NCBI RefSeq assembly: GCF_020181355.1
Contig: NZ_CP084004.1
Location: forward strand, 1,736,001 to 1,800,000
DNA: 64,000 bases
From: Collinsella aerofaciens
Lineage (GTDB): Bacteria; Actinomycetota; Coriobacteriia; Coriobacteriales; Coriobacteriaceae
Direction: 5' to 3'
Shown here: positions 34,134 through 43,656 of the stretch, in pieces
How positions within the stretch are numbered: position 1 is the stretch's first letter
Layout of the letters: each line of letters begins with the position of its first letter
Program-made: the position numbers and the translations under genes
Notes under the pieces: model-generated
Told to the model about the DNA's origin: nothing
What the model saw: only the letters and a program-made list of their open reading frames with translations
The model's database searches: none

Positions 34134-36240
34134 CGATGAGGAAAAAGATCAGGTACGCGCGGCGTCGGACCTGGTTGCCATCGTGCAGGAAACGGTTGAG
34201 CTCAAGCCCCGCGGCCATGAGTTTTGGGGCTGCTGCCCGTTTCATGGCGAAAAGACCCCCTCGTTTCACATTATCCCTTCTACGCAGGTGTGGCACTGCT
34301 TTGGCTGCGGCGAGGGCGGCGACGTCTTCACCTATATCATGAAGCGCGAGAACCTGAGTTTTCCCGAGTCGATCCGTTATTTGGCCGACCGTGCGGGCAT
34401 TGAACTGCACGATACCGGTGCGCAGCGCGATCGAGGCACCAAGCGTGCCCGCATCTATGACCTGTGCGCTGAGACGGCTCAGTTCTACCACACCATGCTT
34501 ATGCGCGGTAAGGACAGCCGTCCGCGCGAGTACTTCGCCAGCCGCGGTATGGGCGGCGACGTCTGTCGCCGCTACTGCCTGGGCTTTGCGCCGGGTCGCA
34601 ACGCGCTGGTGTCGCATCTGTCGCAGGCGGGCTTTACCCCGCAGGAGATGATTGACGCCAATGTGGCCGTGAGCCGCGGGCGCGGGCAGCTCGCGGACCG
34701 TTTTTACGACCGCGTGATGTTTCCCATCTTTGATGAGCAGGGTCACAATATCGCCTTTGGCGGGCGCATCATGGGCGATGGTCAGCCCAAGTACCTCAAC
34801 ACCGCCGAGACGAGCGTGTTTCATAAAAAACGAAACCTCTATGGCTTTAACTGGGCCAAGGAGTTTATCGTCGCGCAGGATACCGCCATCGTGGTGGAAG
34901 GCTATACCGACTGCATCGCCTGCTGGGAGGCAGGGATCAAAAACGTTGTCGCCACGCTGGGCACGGCGCTGACGGAACATCACGTTAAGACACTCACTCG
35001 TTTTGCCAAGCGCATTGTATATATGTTCGATGGCGACGCTGCCGGTCAAAAGGCTGCCCGTCGCGCGATTCAGTTTATCGAGCAGGATTCGATGGATCTT
35101 CGCTGCGTGGTGCTTCCCGACGGCAACGACCCCATGGAGTTCATCACGGCGCATGGTGGCGAGGCACTGCAAGCGCGCATCGATGCCGCCGAGCCCCTCA
35201 TGGACTTTGTGTACCGTTCGCTACAGGAGTCGAGCGACATTACCACACCGGGCGGTCGCGCCAAGGCGCTCGAGGACGCGCTGACGCTCATCTATCCGCT
35301 ACGTGACAGCTATATGATCGACACGTACTTTATCCAGATTGCCGATCTGTTGGGTTTGGACCTGGAGACCGTGCGCGCGAGCTCGGGCCGTGTGTTTCGC
35401 GATGTCGCCAAGCGCGAGGATGCCGAGCGCCGCCGTGAGCAGAACTACGAGCGTCAACGCGTGCAAGCTGAGCGCTCGGGCAGCGCGGGCGGTCGGGCGT
35501 CTGGTTCGCAGGGGACGTCTCGCGGTGCCTGGGCCGCGGGTGCGACGCCGCCGGTGTCCGCACCGGTCGAGGAGGACCCGTACGACTACGTTCCGCTTGA
35601 TGCCTATGGGGCGACACCGGTGGAGGCCGACGAGGATCTGCCGCCAATCGATGTGCCAGCGGGGATGGAAAGCGCGGCGCCCGTTGCCGATGGTTCAAGC
35701 GCGGCGGCGGCTCCGTCGATGCCGATCGTTTTGACCGATCTGGAGCGGAAATCCCTGGCGGGGGAGCGCGAGCTGCTGACGATGCTCACGAGCTACCCCG
35801 ATCTGTTCCGCACGTATGCCGATCGCATTTGTTCTATCGAGTGGGTCGACCCGCGTCACGAGTCCATTGCGTGGGCCGTGCTCGCGACGCCGCCGGGCAC
35901 CGATCCTGCTGCCTGCATGGATGCGGCGCGCGCGGTGTGTCCCGAGGCGGCGTCGCTTGTCAGCGCCGGGCGCATTTCGGCAACGAGTAAGCACCCGACC
36001 GAGACGAACATCGTCTTTATGCTCGATACGCTCGAGCTCTACACCATCAAACGTCGCATGCGAGCTGCGCAGGCCAAGTTGCGTCAGGACCGTTCACTCG
36101 ACGATGAGGACCGTCGCGTGCTGACTGTGCAGGCGGTGCAAGATTCACAGCGCCAGCGCGAGCTCCAAAAGTCGATCGGAGGCGTGGCCGACCCGTTCCG
36201 TTTGATCGGTTTGGAGACCACGGACGCCGATCAGGCCTAG
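34126..36240 (+). CDS. dnaG: DNA primase
   Basis: A 704-residue primase that makes RNA primers at the replication fork. The CHC2 zinc finger is CPFHGEKTPSF with HCFGCGEGGDV (residues about 37-66). The TOPRIM core follows with VVEGYTDCIACW near residue 258 and FDGDAAGQKAA. A glycine/serine and proline-rich linker (about 440-530) separates it from the helicase-binding C-terminus. The start is GTG at 34126, inside the ribF end. It is longer than the common 600-650 residues because of the linker. It precedes rpoD as in the classic macromolecular-synthesis operon. Confidence 0.96.
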   Translation: MISDEEKDQVRAASDLVAIVQETVELKPRGHEFWGCCPFHGEKTPSFHIIPSTQVWHCFGCGEGGDVFTYIMKRENLSFPESIRYLADRAGIELHDTGAQRDRGTKRARIYDLCAETAQFYHTMLMRGKDSRPREYFASRGMGGDVCRRYCLGFAPGRNALVSHLSQAGFTPQEMIDANVAVSRGRGQLADRFYDRVMFPIFDEQGHNIAFGGRIMGDGQPKYLNTAETSVFHKKRNLYGFNWAKEFIVAQDTAIVVEGYTDCIACWEAGIKNVVATLGTALTEHHVKTLTRFAKRIVYMFDGDAAGQKAARRAIQFIEQDSMDLRCVVLPDGNDPMEFITAHGGEALQARIDAAEPLMDFVYRSLQESSDITTPGGRAKALEDALTLIYPLRDSYMIDTYFIQIADLLGLDLETVRASSGRVFRDVAKREDAERRREQNYERQRVQAERSGSAGGRASGSQGTSRGAWAAGATPPVSAPVEEDPYDYVPLDAYGATPVEADEDLPPIDVPAGMESAAPVADGSSAAAAPSMPIVLTDLERKSLAGERELLTMLTSYPDLFRTYADRICSIEWVDPRHESIAWAVLATPPGTDPAACMDAARAVCPEAASLVSAGRISATSKHPTETNIVFMLDTLELYTIKRRMRAAQAKLRQDRSLDDEDRRVLTVQAVQDSQRQRELQKSIGGVADPFRLIGLETTDADQA

Positions 36241-36350
36241 ATGTTGTGGTCAACCAGCGTATTCTCGCCTATATCCTGTCTTTATTTTGGGTATAGACGT
36301 CCATGTGTGTGCTAAAGTATTGAGTCCTGTGGACTACGAAGGGAGAATCT

Positions 36351-37700
36351 GTGCCAAAAAAGACTGAGAGCACGGGTACTGGGCTGGAATCCTACGTTGC
36401 AAAGCTCATGGGCAACGGCTCAAACAGGACTTCGGTAACCGAGGACGAGATTCAGGTCGCCCTGAAGGATATCGATGTTACTGATGAGCAGCTCAACGCG
36501 GTGTATTCCGCGCTGCGCAACAGCGGCATCCAGATTATCTCCGCGAGCGGAAACGACGACGCCCCGATGGACGTCGACGATGACGATAACGATACCGATA
36601 CCGACGATTTCGATGACGACGACGAGCACGATTCCGGCTCGCTCGACGATCACGAGCTCAAGATGGCCCGTCAGGCCGACGCCGAGATGGGTTCTTCCAA
36701 GAGCAAGAAGAAGCGCACCGTGCGCACGTCCCGTTCACGCTCCCGCGTGCGCGGCATCGATGCCTCCACGGTGATGCTGACCGGCGACCCGGTCCGTATG
36801 TACCTCAAGGAGATCGGCAAGGTCGACCTGCTGACCGCCTCCGAAGAGGTCGATCTGGCCATGAAGATTGAGGCCGGTCTTGAGGCCACCGAGAAGCTCG
36901 AGGCTGCCGAGGCAGGCGAGCTCGAGCTCACGCGTACCGAAATGCGTCGTCTTACGCGCATTGAGAACGTGGGTCTCGAAGCCAAGCAGGCACTCATCAG
37001 CGCAAACCTGCGTCTGGTCGTCTCCATCGCCAAGCGCTATGTCGGTCGCGGCATGCTGTTCCTGGACCTTATTCAGGAGGGCAACCTCGGTCTGATCCGC
37101 GCCGTCGAGAAGTTCGACTACCAGAAGGGCTTTAAGTTCTCCACGTACGCCACGTGGTGGATCCGTCAGGCCATTACGCGCGCTATCGCCGACCAGGCCC
37201 GTACCATCCGTATTCCCGTGCACATGGTCGAGACCATCAACAAGCTCGTCCGTGTGCAGCGCCAGCTCCTTCAGGACCTGGGTCGCGACCCGACCCCCGA
37301 GGAGATCGGTGCCGAGATGGACATGAGCGCCGACCGCGTTCGCGAGATCCAGAAGATCTCGCAGGAGCCCGTGTCGCTCGAGACCCCCATCGGCGAGGAA
37401 GAGGATTCCCAGCTGGGCGACTTCATCGAGGACTCCCAGGCTATCGTTCCGCCCGATGCCGCCAGCTTCTCCATGCTGCAGGAGCAGCTCACCCAGGTGC
37501 TCGACTCGCTTGCCGATCGTGAGCGCAAGGTTATCGAGCTGCGCTTTGGCCTTGTCGACGGGCATCCCCGCACGCTCGAGGAAGTCGGCCGCGAGTTTGG
37601 CGTCACGCGCGAGCGTATCCGCCAGATCGAGTCCAAGACCTTGGCCAAGCTCCGCCACCCGAGCCGCAGCAGCAAGCTCAAAGACTATATCGAAAGCTAG
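36351..37700 (+). CDS. rpoD: Primary RNA polymerase sigma factor
   Basis: A 449-residue sigma-70 factor. Region 1.1-like sequence fills the N-terminus, followed by a very acidic stretch (about residues 75-105, runs of D and E) and a basic [16 protein letters not shown] patch. Region 1.2 is [16 protein letters not shown]. Region 2 has [19 protein letters not shown] and [16 protein letters not shown]. Regions 3 and 4 end with [23 protein letters not shown] at 36351 follows GAAGGGAG, seven bases upstream, and gives a protein starting VPKKTEST. It has its own 110-base leader after dnaG, so a separate promoter is likely. Confidence 0.97.
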   Translation: MPKKTESTGTGLESYVAKLMGNGSNRTSVTEDEIQVALKDIDVTDEQLNAVYSALRNSGIQIISASGNDDAPMDVDDDDNDTDTDDFDDDDEHDSGSLDDHELKMARQADAEMGSSKSKKKRTVRTSRSRSRVRGIDASTVMLTGDPVRMYLKEIGKVDLLTASEEVDLAMKIEAGLEATEKLEAAEAGELELTRTEMRRLTRIENVGLEAKQALISANLRLVVSIAKRYVGRGMLFLDLIQEGNLGLIRAVEKFDYQKGFKFSTYATWWIRQAITRAIADQARTIRIPVHMVETINKLVRVQRQLLQDLGRDPTPEEIGAEMDMSADRVREIQKISQEPVSLETPIGEEEDSQLGDFIEDSQAIVPPDAASFSMLQEQLTQVLDSLADRERKVIELRFGLVDGHPRTLEEVGREFGVTRERIRQIESKTLAKLRHPSRSSKLKDYIES

Positions 37701-37709
37701 TCAAGCAAG

Positions 37710-37746
37710 AAGCGCCCTCAAGCACATCCGCTTGGGGGCGCTTTCA
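37710..37746 (+). terminator. Intrinsic terminator of rpoD
   Basis: AAGCGCCCTCAAGC (37710-37723) pairs with GCTTGGGGGCGCTT (37730-37743), loop ACATCC, followed by TC. The stem is very stable though the T run is short. Confidence 0.8.
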
Positions 37747-37750
37747 TGTG

Positions 37751-37774
37751 GTCATTGGGGACGTCCCCAATGAC
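37751..37774. repeat. Perfect 24-bp palindrome between rpoD and the tRNA genes
   Basis: The half-site GTCATTGGGGAC is followed by its exact reverse complement. It may be a dispersed intergenic palindrome or part of a protein-binding site. Confidence 0.8.
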
Positions 37775-37802
37775 TAGGTCGGAAAAAATCTCAAAAAAGT
37801 TC

Positions 37803-37830
37803 TTGCCCTAAGCTGATTCGTCCGTATAAT
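37803..37830 (+). promoter_or_regulatory. Promoter of the tRNA-Asn pair
   Basis: TTGCCC (37803-37808) and TATAAT (37825-37830), 16-base spacer, about 30 bases before the first tRNA. Confidence 0.75.
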
Positions 37831-37860
37831 AAACTTCGTTGCTTGAGAGCATGCACCTAT

Positions 37861-37935
37861 TCCTCGGTAGCTCAATGGTAGAGCACGCGGCTGTTAACCG
37901 CGCTGTTGTAGGTTCGAGTCCTACCCGGGGAGCCA
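37861..37935 (+). tRNA. tRNA-Asn (GTT), first copy, CCA encoded
   Basis: TCCTCGG pairs with CCGGGGA as acceptor stem with one G-T pair, discriminator G, encoded CCA. The anticodon GTT is at 37893-37895 in the loop CTGTTAA; GGTTCGAGTCC forms the T-arm. D-arm and lengths are normal. Confidence 0.97.
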
Positions 37936-37969
37936 GAATTTCTCAGCCCATTCCGCTGGGCTTTTAAAT

Positions 37970-38044
37970 TCCTCGGTAGCTCAATGGTAGAGCACGCGGC
38001 TGTTAACCGCGCTGTTGTAGGTTCGAGTCCTACCCGGGGAGCCA
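37970..38044 (+). tRNA. tRNA-Asn (GTT), second copy
   Basis: Identical in sequence to the first copy, 109 bases downstream. A small hairpin AGCCCA/TGGGCT followed by TTTT lies between the two and may be a processing site. Confidence 0.97.
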
Positions 38045-38050
38045 GGTTGT

Positions 38051-38080
38051 AAAACCCGTCGCTTATGCGGCGGGTTTTTT
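38051..38080 (+). terminator. Intrinsic terminator of the tRNA pair
   Basis: AAACCCGTCGC and GCGGCGGGTTT with loop TTAT and a run of six Ts. Confidence 0.92.
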
Positions 38081-38238
38081 CATGCCGCGACCACTTGACT
38101 CGAACGTTGCCATATCAACATTTCGTGTCGAGGATGTAATCCCGCGACCCACCACCTCAACATGGCGCGGTCGTTGTAGAATATTGCAATGATTGCTCCC
38201 ACGACATGGTGCCGCGAGCACCAGATAAGGAGATTCTT

Positions 38239-38595
38239 GTGTCTGAGACCATTAACGGCAGCCTGAGCGTCTCGAACGACGTTATTGCCGATATTGCCGG
38301 TTATGCCGCGATGACGTGCTATGGCGTCGTCGGTATGGCTGAGCAGCTCCAAGGCGCCGAGAGCGTGCGCCTGCTTGCCGGTCAGCGCCTCCGCAAGGGC
38401 GTGCTTGTCTCCGCCGACGAGAACGGCCTTACGGTCGATCTTCACGTCGTGCTCGAGAACGGCGTCAACATGAAGTCCGTCTGCCACAATCTTTCGAGCT
38501 CCGTTGCCTTCACCCTGCAGGAGATCGCCCAGATCGATCCCGCCAGCCTTAAGATCGGCATCCATATCGACGCGCTCAAGAGCCGTCTGAACTAG
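38239..38595 (+). CDS. Asp23/Gls24 family protein
   Basis: A 118-residue protein of the Asp23 (YloU) family: VSNDVIADIAGYAAMTCYGV at the N-terminus, then RKGVLVSADENGLTVDLHVV and VAFTLQEIAQIDPASLKIGI. Such proteins attach to the cell envelope or to the fatty-acid kinase system; this form is usual before the fakA-type gene, which is the next gene here. GTG at 38239 follows AAGGAG. The longer upstream frame lacks a ribosome-binding site. Confidence 0.9.
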   Translation: MSETINGSLSVSNDVIADIAGYAAMTCYGVVGMAEQLQGAESVRLLAGQRLRKGVLVSADENGLTVDLHVVLENGVNMKSVCHNLSSSVAFTLQEIAQIDPASLKIGIHIDALKSRLN

Positions 38596-38622
38596 CATCC
38601 GAAAACGGAGATTCAAATACCC

Positions 38623-40284
38623 ATGATTGCAAAGACCATTCGCACCTGTTTTCCGATCGCTGCGGCTGCCGTTTCCGACAAGGCCGAGGAGATCAACAAG
38701 CTCAACGTCTTCCCCGTACCCGATGGCGATACCGGCACCAACATGTCGCTCACGCTCGCCTCGGTGACCAAGGAGCTCTCTGCCCTTCCCGCCGATGCCG
38801 ATATGCAGGCCATCGCCGGTGCCATCACCCACGGCTCTCTCATGGGCGCTCGCGGTAACTCCGGCGTTATTACCTCGCAGATTCTTCGCGGCGTGGCCGA
38901 GGGTCTTGTCTCTGCCGACGAGCCTATTACGTCCGCCAACATTGCCTTCGCCTTCCGTCGCGCCGTCAAGGTTGCCTTCCAGGCTGTCCGCAAGCCCATC
39001 GAGGGCACGATCCTCACGGTCCTGCGCGATGTCTCGACCAAGGCCGATGAGTGCGAGAAGAAGAAGTTCTCGGCCGAGGATGCGCTCGATGCTATCGTCG
39101 TCGAGGCGTACCAGTCCGTTGCTCGCACGCCCGACCTGCTGCCCGTTCTGAAGGAGAACGGCGTGGTCGACTCCGGCGCCTTTGGCTTTGCCATCTTCCT
39201 GGAGAACTTTGTTGCCGCCGCGCTTGGCCGCAGCACCGTTGTCGAGGATTTCTCCGCCACGTTTGATTCCGCTGGCTCTGCCCGCGATGCGGCCCTTGGT
39301 CGCGTTGAGATCGAGGCTAACGACGACTGGGAGGGCTCGGAGTTCCGCTACTGCAACGAGTTCCTCTTTAAGGCCGACGCCCCGTTTGACGAGGACGAGT
39401 GCCTTAAGTTCCTAGGCTCCATGGGCGACTGTGAGCTGCTCGTGGGCGCCTATCCCGACTACAAGATCCATGTGCACTCCAACACCCCCAACCTGGTGCT
39501 CGAGCACATGCTGCAGCTCGGTCAGATCTATGAGGTCTTTATCCACAACATGGAGATGGAGGCCCACGACCGTACCGCCAAGATCCACGAGGATCAGGAA
39601 AAGGCCGCCGAGCCCGCCAAGGCGCTGGGCTTTGTCGCCGTTGCCGCCGGTTCCGGCGAGGCCGACATCCTCAAGTCCCTTGGCGTCGACGTGGTCGTCT
39701 CCGGTGGCCAGACCATGAACCCCTCGACCGCCGACCTGCTGGGCGCGGTGGACCAGGTCAACGCGACCTCAGTCATCATCCTGCCCAATAACGGTAACAT
39801 CCGCATGGCTGCCGAGGCCGCAGCTTCTGCCTGCACCGACAAGAAGGTCGCCGTCGTTCCCACCAAGACCGTTCCGCAGGCCTTCTCCGCGCTGTTTGCG
39901 GTCCTGCCCGATTCCGAGCTCGAGGATGCCGTCGCCGCTATGGTCGACGCCATCAGCGAGGTCCGCGATGGCGAGGTCACCCGTGCCGTGCGCGATTCCA
40001 GCGCCTCCGACGGCTCGCCTATTCACTCCGGTGACGTCATGGGTATCATTGCCGGCTCCATTGACGTGGTCGGCTCCGACGTGAAGCAGGTCACGCTCGA
40101 TTGCATCAACCGCATGCAGGAGGAAGAGGAGGGTGACGCGCTGACGATTCTGGCCGGCGAGGAGCTGTCCGATGAGGACTTCCAGGAGATCGTCGACGCT
40201 ATCGAGGAGGCTCAGCCCGATCTGGAGATCGACGCCCATCGTGGCGAGCAGCCGCTCTATCCCGTGATCTTCTCGATCGAGTAG
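38623..40284 (+). CDS. fakA: FakA-type fatty-acid kinase (DAK phosphatase domain)
   Basis: A 553-residue protein. The N-terminal DhaL-like ATP domain has LNVFPVPDGDTGTNMSLTLA (near residue 27) and HGSLMGARGNSGVITSQILR. The C-terminal part matches FakB-interacting DegV-related sequence (LPNNGNIRMAAEAAAS). FakA phosphorylates fatty acids held by FakB proteins so they can enter phospholipids. The pairing with an Asp23-like gene in front is standard. plsX, part of the same acyl-phosphate route, lies 4.7 kb further on. The start ATG has AACGGAG upstream. Confidence 0.9.
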   Translation: MIAKTIRTCFPIAAAAVSDKAEEINKLNVFPVPDGDTGTNMSLTLASVTKELSALPADADMQAIAGAITHGSLMGARGNSGVITSQILRGVAEGLVSADEPITSANIAFAFRRAVKVAFQAVRKPIEGTILTVLRDVSTKADECEKKKFSAEDALDAIVVEAYQSVARTPDLLPVLKENGVVDSGAFGFAIFLENFVAAALGRSTVVEDFSATFDSAGSARDAALGRVEIEANDDWEGSEFRYCNEFLFKADAPFDEDECLKFLGSMGDCELLVGAYPDYKIHVHSNTPNLVLEHMLQLGQIYEVFIHNMEMEAHDRTAKIHEDQEKAAEPAKALGFVAVAAGSGEADILKSLGVDVVVSGGQTMNPSTADLLGAVDQVNATSVIILPNNGNIRMAAEAAASACTDKKVAVVPTKTVPQAFSALFAVLPDSELEDAVAAMVDAISEVRDGEVTRAVRDSSASDGSPIHSGDVMGIIAGSIDVVGSDVKQVTLDCINRMQEEEEGDALTILAGEELSDEDFQEIVDAIEEAQPDLEIDAHRGEQPLYPVIFSIE

Positions 40285-40294
40285 GCAACTGCCC

Positions 40295-42472
40295 ATGTCC
40301 GAGCTGTGCTCCGTGCCGCGCGTCTCGGAGCGCTTTGCCCAGAGCAATGCGCTCGACGAGGATATCGCGCGACTCAAATATGTTTCGGGTAAACGTGAGG
40401 AGGCCCTTCGCCGTCTGGGAATTCGGACGGTGGGGGACCTCCTTCTCCATATCCCTCATCGATACCTCGACTTTACCCGTTCTTGGTTCATCGAGATGGC
40501 GCCCATCGGTGCCGTGTGCACCATCATCGCCACGGTCGATCGTATTGTCCAAAAGCGGCCTCGTCCGCGTATGCAGGTGACCGAGGTTTCACTCCTTGAC
40601 GATACGGGCGTGCTGCAGGTCGCCTTTTTCCGCCAGCCCTGGATTGCCCAGCAGCTTAAGCAGGGCGACCGCCTGGCCGTGATGGGTAAGGTTGAATTTG
40701 CCTACGGTTTTAAGCAGATGGCCTCGCCGCACTTTGAAAAGCTTGAGGACGGTCGTGCTGCGGGTACCATTTTGCCGGTCCACTACGTAAGTGACGGCGT
40801 GAGCCAGGCATGGATGCGTCGCATCGTGAGCGGTGCTCTTGAGCTCGTCGGCAATCCCTTCGATCCCATCCCGGCACCACTGCGTGCAAAGCGCAAGCTC
40901 ATGAGCAGTGCCCGTGCGCTTCGTTCGATTCACTTTCCCTCGAGTATGGCCGAGCGCGACATTGCGCGCCGCCGTTTGGCCTATGAGGAGTGCCTGTACC
41001 TGCAGCTCGCGCTGCGTCTGCGCAACGACGGCGGTCTGGTCGATGTGGTTCCCTATGCCCACACCGCGGGCGAGCACCTGGCCGTGCTCAAGCAAGCCCT
41101 GCCGTTTTCGCTGAGCGACGAGCAGGAGGCCGCGTTCCAAGATATCCTGCACGATATGTGCGATGGCGGGCGCGTGATGAACCGTCTGCTGCTGGGCGAT
41201 GTCGGTACCGGTAAGACCGCCGTTGCCGCCTGCGCGCTGGCTGTGGCTGCCGATAGCGGCACGCAGGCCTGCGTTATGGCGCCCACGGGCGTGCTGGCGC
41301 GCCAATATGCCGATAAGACCGGCCCTCTGCTCTCGCAGACCGGCATGTCCTGGGCGCTTCTGACGGGTGCCACTCCGGCGGCCGAGCGCGAGCGGATCCA
41401 TGAGCAGCTGCAGTCCGGCGAGCTCGATGTCCTCTTTGGCACCCATGCTGTTCTTTCCGAAGACGTGAACTTTAAGCACTTGTCGCTTGTTGTCATCGAC
41501 GAACAGCACCGCTTTGGCGTAGGCCAACGCAACGCACTACGCGCGAAGGGCCCCGGTGCCGATCTGCTCGTTATGACGGCAACGCCCATCCCGCGTACGC
41601 TGGCGCTTTCGGTCTACGGCGATCTGGACACGAGTATCATCCGCCATCGGCCAGTCCCTGGCGCTGGCGTGACGACACGCGTGCTCACCGAGTCGAGTCG
41701 AGACCTCGCCTATGGCGCCATTCGCGAGGCTCACGAGAAGGGGCAGCAGGCCTACGTGATTTGCCCGCTCGTGGAGCCGAGTGACTCGGCCGATGAGCTG
41801 GAGGACGTGCCCGGTATCGCCCGCGACGACGAGGGCCGCGTGACGGTCCCCGTGCCGCTGCACGATACGGCGACCGAGCTCGATCGCCTGCGTCTGGCGC
41901 TGCCGGGTCTCACTATCGAGCGCCTTCACGGCCGCATGCCGGCGGGGGAGAAGGATCGGGTCATCGATGCCTTCAAGCGTGGCGAGATTGACGTGCTCGT
42001 CTCGACTACGGTGGTCGAGGTGGGCGTCGACGTGCCCAATGCCACCGTCATGGTTATCGAGAATGGCGAGCGCTTTGGTTTGGCTGCCTTGCACCAGCTG
42101 CGCGGCCGCGTGGGCCGCGGCAGCGTGTCGGGCACCTGCCTGGTTATGACGCACTCCAAGGGCAACGGCGGCGCATCGGCGGCACAAGACCGTCTCCAGT
42201 CGCTCGAAAAGACCTCGGACGGCTTTACGCTCGCCCAGATGGACCTGCGTCTGCGCCACGAGGGTGAAATCCTGGGTTACCGCCAGCATGGCGGCGTGAC
42301 CTTGCGCTTTGTTGACCTCGATGCCGACGAGGAATTGATCGAATGGGCCCATTTGGACGCGGTCGAGCTCTTGCGGTATGCTTGCAACCTTGACTCCGTG
42401 GCGACGCGTCCTCTGCGCGATGCGGTCGCCATGCGGTATCGACACATCTTTAAGGAGGTCAGCGGAGGATGA
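40295..42472 (+). CDS. recG: ATP-dependent DNA helicase RecG
   Basis: A 725-residue branch-migrating helicase acting on stalled forks. The N-terminal wedge/OB domain (residues about 60-200, RTVGDLLLHIPHRYLDF) is followed by helicase motifs: LLGDVGTGKTAVAAC near residue 305, DEQHRFGVGQRN, and VMTATPIPRTLALS. Later come VVEVGVDVPNATVMVIE and LHQLRGRVGRG. The length is normal. The ATG lies 11 bases after fakA. rsmD overlaps its end by four bases (ATGA). Confidence 0.96.
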   Translation: MSELCSVPRVSERFAQSNALDEDIARLKYVSGKREEALRRLGIRTVGDLLLHIPHRYLDFTRSWFIEMAPIGAVCTIIATVDRIVQKRPRPRMQVTEVSLLDDTGVLQVAFFRQPWIAQQLKQGDRLAVMGKVEFAYGFKQMASPHFEKLEDGRAAGTILPVHYVSDGVSQAWMRRIVSGALELVGNPFDPIPAPLRAKRKLMSSARALRSIHFPSSMAERDIARRRLAYEECLYLQLALRLRNDGGLVDVVPYAHTAGEHLAVLKQALPFSLSDEQEAAFQDILHDMCDGGRVMNRLLLGDVGTGKTAVAACALAVAADSGTQACVMAPTGVLARQYADKTGPLLSQTGMSWALLTGATPAAERERIHEQLQSGELDVLFGTHAVLSEDVNFKHLSLVVIDEQHRFGVGQRNALRAKGPGADLLVMTATPIPRTLALSVYGDLDTSIIRHRPVPGAGVTTRVLTESSRDLAYGAIREAHEKGQQAYVICPLVEPSDSADELEDVPGIARDDEGRVTVPVPLHDTATELDRLRLALPGLTIERLHGRMPAGEKDRVIDAFKRGEIDVLVSTTVVEVGVDVPNATVMVIENGERFGLAALHQLRGRVGRGSVSGTCLVMTHSKGNGGASAAQDRLQSLEKTSDGFTLAQMDLRLRHEGEILGYRQHGGVTLRFVDLDADEELIEWAHLDAVELLRYACNLDSVATRPLRDAVAMRYRHIFKEVSGG

Positions 42473-43098
42473 GAATCATCGGCGGCGAATGGCGCGGTCG
42501 TAAGATCGAGGAGCCCCGTGGTCGCGATGTCACCCGCCCCACGACCGATCGCGTGCGCGAGGCGTGCGCATCTATGGTCATGTCGGCATTCGACTTCGAT
42601 CTGGACGAGGTCCGCGTGCTGGATGCCTTTGGCGGCTCCGGCGCCTTGGGCATCGAGATGCTCTCGCGTGGTGCCCGCTCGCTCACCACGTTCGAGATCG
42701 ATCGCAACGCTGCTCGTCTGATTACCAAGAATATCGAGTCGCTCTGCCGCGACCGTGCACGCTGGCGCGTGGTGACGGGCGACGTGCTGGCAAGCGCTTC
42801 GCGCGGCCGCGTGCCGGGCGGTCCCTTTGACCTGGTTCTGCTCGACCCGCCCTATGCTTTTGGTGCTGAGCCGGTCGAGGAGCTGCTACAGAACCTAGCT
42901 CAGCAAGGCTTGCTGGCGCAGGGTGCCTACGCGCTCTTTGAGCACGCCGCGGCCGATACGGGCGCTCACCCGGCCGGCTTTGAGACCATGCGGGAGAAGC
43001 GCTATGGCATAACCTCGGTCGACCTGCTTCGTTGGGTTGGCAACGGCGAGGATGATGGCAACGATAGCGACGCACCCACGGAGGATGCCCATGAGTGA
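42469..43098 (+). CDS. rsmD: 16S rRNA guanine-N2 methyltransferase
   Basis: A 209-residue SAM-dependent enzyme that methylates G966 of 16S rRNA. Features are MRIIGGEWRGRKI at the start, TRPTTDRVREACASM, the SAM motif VLDAFGGSGALGIEMLSRGA (residues about 47-66) and the catalytic LVLLDPPYAFG (about 121-131). GGAGGATG lies just before the ATG within recG. The C-terminal tail (EDDGNDSDAPTEDAHE) is acidic and overlaps the coaD start. Confidence 0.94.
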   Translation: MRIIGGEWRGRKIEEPRGRDVTRPTTDRVREACASMVMSAFDFDLDEVRVLDAFGGSGALGIEMLSRGARSLTTFEIDRNAARLITKNIESLCRDRARWRVVTGDVLASASRGRVPGGPFDLVLLDPPYAFGAEPVEELLQNLAQQGLLAQGAYALFEHAAADTGAHPAGFETMREKRYGITSVDLLRWVGNGEDDGNDSDAPTEDAHE

Positions 43099-43588
43099 CA
43101 CCATTAACCGCGTAATCGTCCCGGGCACCTTCGATCCCATCACGTTTGGCCATATCGACGTCATTCGTCGCGCCCGCCGCATTTTTCCCAGCGTGATCGT
43201 GGCCGTTGCCGAGTCGCAGGGCAAAAACGGCGTCGGCACCACGTTTAGGCTCGACGAGCGCGTGGCGCTGGCCCGTGAGGCGCTCGGTGATATTGACGGC
43301 GTCGAGGTGCTGCCCTTCACCGGCCTCTTGGTCGATTTTGCCCGCGAACAGGGAGCAGGGGCCGTGGTCAAGGGCCTGCGTGCCATGACCGACTTTGAGT
43401 ATGAGCTGCAGCAGGCCGACCTCAACTACCGCCTGGATAACGAGCTGGAGTCCATCTTTGTCATGAGTGCGCCGCAGTACGGCTATATTTCGAGCTCGGT
43501 GGTTCGCCAGATTGCCTCGCTCGGTAGCGACGTCTCTAATTTTGTTCCGTCCAATGTGGTCAAGGCGCTCAAACATCGCTTTTCGTGA
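43091..43588 (+). CDS. coaD: Phosphopantetheine adenylyltransferase
   Basis: A 165-residue enzyme making dephospho-CoA from phosphopantetheine and ATP. The nucleotidyltransferase signature VPGTFDPITFGHIDVIRRA is near residue 10, with LLVDFAREQGA, VVKGLRAMTDFEYELQ and the YISSSVVRQIASLG end motif. GGAGG lies six bases before the ATG at 43091, which favours it over an ATG two codons earlier. The order rsmD-coaD is conserved in many bacteria. Confidence 0.95.
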   Translation: MSDTINRVIVPGTFDPITFGHIDVIRRARRIFPSVIVAVAESQGKNGVGTTFRLDERVALAREALGDIDGVEVLPFTGLLVDFAREQGAGAVVKGLRAMTDFEYELQQADLNYRLDNELESIFVMSAPQYGYISSSVVRQIASLGSDVSNFVPSNVVKALKHRFS

Positions 43589-43656
43589 CGTTTTTTAATG
43601 CCTGGTGGCATGTGGTAAACTAACACGATGATATGTTACCTATGAAAGGAGACCGG

